Shown in pieces: positions 5,754-8,604 of a stretch of DNA of 8,604 bases. Within the stretch, counting starts at the first letter, position 1, and each line of letters begins with the position of its first letter. The notes under the pieces are model-generated. The model ran no database searches, had not been told where the DNA came from, and worked only from the letters and a program-made list of their open reading frames with translations. A program made the translations under genes and the position numbers. Source of the stretch: an uncultured Clostridia bacterium (GTDB lineage: Bacteria; Bacillota; Clostridia; Christensenellales; Borkfalkiaceae); assembly GCA_905235815.1 (NCBI GenBank), contig CAJOMT010000052.1, positions 1 through 8,604 of the forward strand, written 5' to 3'.

Positions 5754-5780
5754 AAAGGTTGCCGCAAGGCAATCTTTTTT
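5752..5780 (+). terminator. Intrinsic terminator after the DUF1540 gene
   Basis: AGGTTGCC (5756-5763) pairs with GGCAATCT (5768-5775), eight pairs with one G-U, around the tetraloop GCAA. A-residues precede it and T5775-T5780 follow, so the stem can extend with A-U pairs. It starts within the stop codon of the DUF1540 gene. Confidence 0.92.
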
Positions 5781-5790
5781 AATAAAAATC

Positions 5791-5829
5791 TTAAAAATTA
5801 TTGTAAAATCTGCTATAATATGGTATAAT
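5791..5829 (+). promoter_or_regulatory. Two overlapping extended -10 promoters before cls
   Basis: TGCTATAAT (5811-5819) and TGGTATAAT (5821-5829) are perfect -10 hexamers with TGn extensions, exactly 10 bp apart. Their -35 regions at 17-bp spacing are TTAAAA (5791-5796) and TTGTAA (5801-5806), each four of six. Start sites would lie about one helical turn apart. Confidence 0.65.
5792..5806. promoter_or_regulatory. Possible PerR-type operator over the cls-rubrerythrin -35 regions
   Basis: TAAAAAT-T-ATTGTAA matches the Bacillus PerR box TTATAATTATTATAA at 12 of 15 positions, with seven-base arms about a central T. It overlaps both -35 regions. Rubrerythrin genes are known PerR targets in clostridia, which gives the match some weight, but the area is AT-rich and the left arm is imperfect. 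Confidence 0.35.
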
Positions 5830-5861
5830 CTATATGTTTAACAGTAAAAAGTTATAGGCAA

Positions 5862-7406
5862 ATGAAGAAAACAATTAAAACACACAACAGAAAAGTCAAT
5901 GCGTCGAGATTTATTCTGATAGCGGCGTCTATTGTGCTACAAGCGTTAATTCTTTGGGTTTTTATATTTATTATAAGAAGCAGGTATTTGGTCGTTCAGG
6001 TTACTACGTCCGTCTTAGGTGTAATTTTATTTTTGACGATAGTAAACCGAAACCAGCCGGCAGTATATAAAGTTCCTTGGATAATTTTATTTTTGTTGGT
6101 GCCGTTTGCCGGACTTATGATATACGTTACGTTCGGCAACGTAAATTTAAGCAGAAAAAACAAGAAGAAAATCAGACATATATTCAATGAGGAGAACGAC
6201 GAGTACTACTGCCAGAACAGCGTTTTAAAGGAATTCGGCGAGGATAATAGAGGGCTCGGTATGGCAAAATATTTAAGGAGCGCTACGTCGCTGCCCGTAT
6301 TTTCGAATACCGAAAGCGTCTATTTGCCGACGGGCGAGTCGTTTTTGGAAAAACTCGTACCCGAACTTAAAAAAGCGGAAAAATTCATCTTTATGGAGTA
6401 TTTCATAGTTGCCGAAGGGCAAATGTGGAATCAAATATTCGAAGTTTTAAAGCAAAAAGCAGAGGACGGCGTAGAAGTATATTTTATGTACGACGACGTC
6501 GGCTCCATATCGAGAGTAAAGTCGAAATTCTATAAAGACCTAAGGACTTACGGCATAAATGCGGAAAAATTCAATAAATTTTATCCGATAGTTTCAATCT
6601 CGCACAACAACAGAGATCACCGCAAAATCACCGTTATAGACGGCAAAGTCGGGTTTGTCAGCGGCGGCAATATTGCGGACGAATATATAAATATAGACAG
6701 CCCTTTCGGTTTATGGCGAGATAACGCCGTTATGCTTAAAGGACAAGCCGTCGATAGCCTTATAAGGTTGTTTATTCAACTTTACAATATGTCGTCCGAT
6801 AAAGATTTGGCGGAAGACGATTATATCCAAAAGGATTTCGAAGTGGTAAAAGACGGATTTGTATTTCCGTTCGGCGACGCCCCCGCTCCCGTTACAACCG
6901 AGCACATCGGCGAAAACGTATACCTCGATATCATCAATCGCGCCAATCGCTATCTGTATATCGCCACGCCTTATTTCATTGTGGATACGAATATTACCGA
7001 GGCTCTCAAAAAGGCGGTAAAGCGCGGAGTTGACGTCAGGATAATTATTCCGGATATTCCGGATAAGAAAATCGTCTATATTATGACTAAAAGTTTTATG
7101 CCGTCGCTGATTGCGGCAGGCGTAAAGGTCTATAAATACAGGGGTGGATTCATTCATTCCAAGACTGCGTTATCCGACGACGAAATTGCATTCGTCGGCA
7201 CGATAAATATGGACTTCCGCTCGTTCGTTCACCACTTCGAGTGCGGAGTGATACTTTATAAAACACAGTCGATAAACGACATATACGCGGACTTTATGAA
7301 ATTATTCGAAACAAAATGCGACGAACTTTCGTTTAGTGAAGCAGAACTCAAATGGTATGAGAGTTTAGCTAAATCGATAGTCAATTTATTTGCGCCGCTT
7401 ATGTAA
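5862..7406 (+). CDS. cls: Cardiolipin synthase family (phospholipase D superfamily)
   Basis: The 514-aa protein probably joins two phosphatidylglycerol molecules into cardiolipin plus glycerol at the membrane. Three hydrophobic segments occupy the N-terminus (about 15-38, 43-61 and 71-92). Two HKD catalytic motifs follow: HRKITVID (H253, K255, D260) with downstream GGNIADEY, and HSKTALSD (H432, K434, D439) with downstream GTINMDFRS. Both motifs are complete and the length is normal for Cls. The ribosome site is weak: AGG at 5856-5858 lies only 3 nt before ATG 5862, and no better in-frame start is visible. It has its own tandem promoters. The rubrerythrin gene starts 21 bp after its stop and is probably co-transcribed. 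A related PLD-type transferase with another lipid substrate cannot be excluded. Confidence 0.93.
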   Translation: MKKTIKTHNRKVNASRFILIAASIVLQALILWVFIFIIRSRYLVVQVTTSVLGVILFLTIVNRNQPAVYKVPWIILFLLVPFAGLMIYVTFGNVNLSRKNKKKIRHIFNEENDEYYCQNSVLKEFGEDNRGLGMAKYLRSATSLPVFSNTESVYLPTGESFLEKLVPELKKAEKFIFMEYFIVAEGQMWNQIFEVLKQKAEDGVEVYFMYDDVGSISRVKSKFYKDLRTYGINAEKFNKFYPIVSISHNNRDHRKITVIDGKVGFVSGGNIADEYINIDSPFGLWRDNAVMLKGQAVDSLIRLFIQLYNMSSDKDLAEDDYIQKDFEVVKDGFVFPFGDAPAPVTTEHIGENVYLDIINRANRYLYIATPYFIVDTNITEALKKAVKRGVDVRIIIPDIPDKKIVYIMTKSFMPSLIAAGVKVYKYRGGFIHSKTALSDDEIAFVGTINMDFRSFVHHFECGVILYKTQSINDIYADFMKLFETKCDELSFSEAELKWYESLAKSIVNLFAPLM

Positions 7407-7427
7407 AAATAAATGGAGGTATTAAAA

Positions 7428-7961
7428 ATGGAATTAAAGGGAAGTAAAACCGAACAAAATCTTCGCACGGCATTTGCCGGCGAAAGTCAGGCACGCAATA
7501 AGTATACATACTTTGCGAGCGTAGCGAAAAAAGAGGGCTACGAGCAGATAGCGGAAATCTTTTTAAAGACTGCGGATAACGAAAAAGAACACGCTAAAAT
7601 GTGGTTTAAAGCACTCGGCGAACTCGGCGATACGGTTAAGAATTTGACTGCCGCCGCAGAGGGCGAAAACTTTGAATGGACGGATATGTACGTTCAATTC
7701 GCCAAAGAAGCGAGAGAAGAAGGCTTTGACGATTTAGCGGCAAAGTTCGAGGCGGTAGGCAAAATCGAACGTGCCCACGAGGAGAGATATAAGGCTCTTT
7801 TAAACAACGTCGAGATGAAAGCGGTTTTTGAAAAGAGTGAAGAAAAAATGTGGGAATGCAGAAACTGCGGCCACCTCGTTATAGGTAAGTCCGCACCGGA
7901 AGTATGCCCCGTATGCAACCACCCGCAGGCGTATTTCGAAGTAAGAAATGAAAATTATTAA
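7428..7961 (+). CDS. rbr: Rubrerythrin
   Basis: The 177-aa cytosolic non-haem iron protein reduces hydrogen peroxide, with electrons from rubredoxin-like partners, in anaerobes. The N-terminal ferritin-like four-helix domain (1-125) carries likely di-iron ligands E19, the E52/H55 pair, E94, E97 and the E114/H117 pair. The C-terminal rubredoxin domain has CRNC (144-147) and CPVC (160-163). This is the classic domain order and length. GGAGG at 7415-7419, 8 nt upstream, chooses ATG 7428; an in-frame ATG at 7413 overlaps that ribosome site and is rejected. It follows cls by 21 bp with no visible promoter between, so it probably shares the cls transcript, which ends at the hairpin at 7981-8027. 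That ties peroxide defence to a lipid gene. A PerR-like site upstream of cls would fit. Confidence 0.97.
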   Translation: MELKGSKTEQNLRTAFAGESQARNKYTYFASVAKKEGYEQIAEIFLKTADNEKEHAKMWFKALGELGDTVKNLTAAAEGENFEWTDMYVQFAKEAREEGFDDLAAKFEAVGKIERAHEERYKALLNNVEMKAVFEKSEEKMWECRNCGHLVIGKSAPEVCPVCNHPQAYFEVRNENY

Positions 7962-7980
7962 AAATTAAATAATTTAAAAC

Positions 7981-8031
7981 AAACGGGCGATGATTTTCGT
8001 TTAACTTGCGAATTTCACCGCCCGTTTTATT
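7981..8031 (+). terminator. Long hairpin terminator after rubrerythrin
   Basis: AAACGGGCG (7981-7989) pairs with CGCCCGTTT (8019-8027). Inside it, after an A-C mismatch, TGA pairs with TCA, and TTCG (7996-7999) with CGAA (8009-8012), leaving a small internal loop and a 9-nt apical loop. TTTTATTATT follows. The outer stem begins and ends with A/T runs, so it may also work on the opposite strand. Confidence 0.88.
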
Positions 8032-8052
8032 ATTAAAAATTTTGTAAAATAA

Positions 8053-8083
8053 TTTATATAATTTTATTGACAAATTATATAAA
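8053..8083. promoter_or_regulatory. Perfect 12-bp inverted repeat centred on a -35 box: probable operator
   Basis: TTTATATAATTT (8053-8064) and AAATTATATAAA (8072-8083) are exact reverse complements, 7 bp apart. Each arm contains the self-complementary octamer TTATATAA (8054-8061 and 8075-8082), 21 bp apart, so the copies face the same side of the helix. The -35 box TTGACA lies in the centre, so a bound protein would block RNA polymerase. The ribbon-helix-helix protein encoded just downstream is the natural candidate to bind it. Confidence 0.6.
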
Positions 8084-8095
8084 GTGTGGTACAAT
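8067..8095 (+). promoter_or_regulatory. Consensus promoter of the ribbon-helix-helix gene
   Basis: A perfect -35 TTGACA (8067-8072) and TACAAT (8090-8095) are separated by 17 bp, with a TG extension at 8087-8088. Transcription would start near 8102, only about 18 nt before the GTG start codon. It is the strongest promoter by consensus in the window. Confidence 0.85.
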
Positions 8096-8119
8096 ATTAC
8101 AAACAAGAGAGGTGAAGAA

Positions 8120-8604
8120 GTGAGTAAATCAGTTTATAGCGTGATTTTAGACGACGGATTGGTCGCCGAACTCGATAGGGCGGCGTACAAAAACGGAGTA
8201 AGTAGGTCTACGATGCTCGATAAGATATTATCCGATTATTTAACGGTGGAAACGCCGGTAGTCAGAATGGAGAATATATTTTCCAAAATGGAAGGGCTTA
8301 TCGACGAATGGGCGGGGCTTAGGTTCGTAAATCAAGCGCATCTTGCGATGGCGTCGGTGCAAAGCGCCTTATCGTATAGGTATAATCCAACCGTAAAGTA
8401 TGCGATAGAACTATATCAAAGCGGAGAAGACCTCGGAGAGATAAAGATAAGTTTAAGGACTCAAAACCCGACGCTTATTGCTTTAATGGAAGATTTTTAC
8501 GGATTTTTTGCGTATCTTGAGAATAAATATCTGGGTAAAAGAGAATATAATTACGAAAACTTTAAATTTACGAGATATCTCAAAAATCCTAAACTCTCGT
8601 CAGA
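8120..8604 (+). CDS. Ribbon-helix-helix DNA-binding domain protein with unknown C-terminal region, 3' truncated
   Basis: An open frame of 161 codons from GTG 8120 runs off the end of the window. AGGTG at 8110-8114 lies 5 nt before the GTG, and no in-frame ATG exists upstream. Residues 5-41 look like an Arc/CopG/MetJ ribbon-helix-helix domain: a short strand (VYSVILDD), helix A (GLVAELDRAAYKN), the turn GVSRS and helix B (TMLDKILSDYL). Such domains form dimers that insert the strand into the DNA major groove. From about residue 49 the rest is mostly helical and unrecognised (for example NPTVKYAIELYQSGED and LIALMEDFYGFFAYLENKYL). This is longer than simple antitoxin-type members, so it may be a stand-alone regulator with a ligand or oligomerisation domain. 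The symmetric operator over its promoter suggests autoregulation. Partner genes, if any, lie beyond the window. Confidence 0.8.
   Translation, partial: MSKSVYSVILDDGLVAELDRAAYKNGVSRSTMLDKILSDYLTVETPVVRMENIFSKMEGLIDEWAGLRFVNQAHLAMASVQSALSYRYNPTVKYAIELYQSGEDLGEIKISLRTQNPTLIALMEDFYGFFAYLENKYLGKREYNYENFKFTRYLKNPKLSS

Noticed and set aside
5834..5857. Seven-codon mini-ORF (MFNSKKL) just before cls, a possible leader peptide
   Set aside because: It has no ribosome site, would start at or before the predicted start of transcription, and has no distinctive codon run.
7413..7427. Rubrerythrin start at ATG 7413
   Set aside because: The codon overlaps the Shine-Dalgarno GGAGG itself; ATG 7428 has correct spacing and gives the standard N-terminus of the family.
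10..7630. Similar stretches GGCGAACTCGGCGA in cdsA (10-23) and rubrerythrin (7617-7630) as a dispersed repeat
   Set aside because: Both encode G-E-L-G-D in frame with the preferred codons; short coding coincidence explains it.
7256..8106. Open frames of 70-75 codons on the - strand over rubrerythrin and the following gap (7256-7468, 7694-7918, 7879-8106)
   Set aside because: They mirror the coding frames or terminator hairpin of the + strand, lack ribosome sites and resemble no protein family known to me.
8120..8604. Toxin-antitoxin module starting with the ribbon-helix-helix gene
   Set aside because: The protein is longer than usual antitoxins and no toxin gene is visible before the window ends, so I do not call a module.

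Overview
The window looks like chromosomal core sequence from an anaerobic, endospore-forming member of the Bacillota, most likely class Clostridia. The evidence is a spo0A gene with a highly conserved DNA-binding domain, a DUF1540 small protein, a rubrerythrin, Shine-Dalgarno sites of the GGAGG type, A/T-rich intergenic regions, and heavy use of ATA and AGA/AGG codons. Every gene I can support lies on the + strand. I see no rRNA, tRNA, CRISPR array, insertion sequence or prophage module, and I cannot name a genus.

Layout. At 1-169 is the 3' end of cdsA (CDP-diacylglycerol synthase), followed by an AT-rich gap with a 12-bp direct repeat and a terminator-like hairpin (251-286). At 331-2888, dxr (DXP reductoisomerase, MEP isoprenoid pathway) and rseP (site-2 intramembrane protease) overlap by ATGA and are probably translationally coupled. 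At 2901-3170 is a self-contained cassette: promoter, a 50-codon Cys/Pro-rich small ORF, and a strong terminator. At 3171-4146, spo0A is preceded by 0A boxes and an extended -10 promoter, the arrangement expected for autoregulation. At 4191-5780 is a promoter, a leader with two hairpins, an unusual acyltransferase (PlsC-like, then zinc ribbon, then a possible PH-like region), a 48-aa DUF1540 protein and a terminator. At 5791-8031, tandem extended -10 promoters drive cls (cardiolipin synthase family) and, 21 bp further on, rubrerythrin, closed by a long hairpin terminator. At 8053-8604, a consensus promoter lies inside a perfect 12-bp inverted repeat and drives a GTG-started ribbon-helix-helix protein that runs off the end of the window.

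How the genes fit together. Several encode membrane-lipid or membrane-proteostasis functions: cdsA supplies CDP-diacylglycerol, cls makes cardiolipin-type lipids, the acyltransferase may acylate a lipid precursor, dxr feeds undecaprenyl and other isoprenoids, and rseP cuts membrane proteins. Spo0A sits among them but has its own promoter.

No clear new defence or mobile system is present. The items most worth checking are the Spo0A receiver lacking two canonical residues, the acyltransferase-zinc ribbon fusion, the small Cys-rich ORF cassette, and the symmetric operator centred on the -35 box of the ribbon-helix-helix gene.
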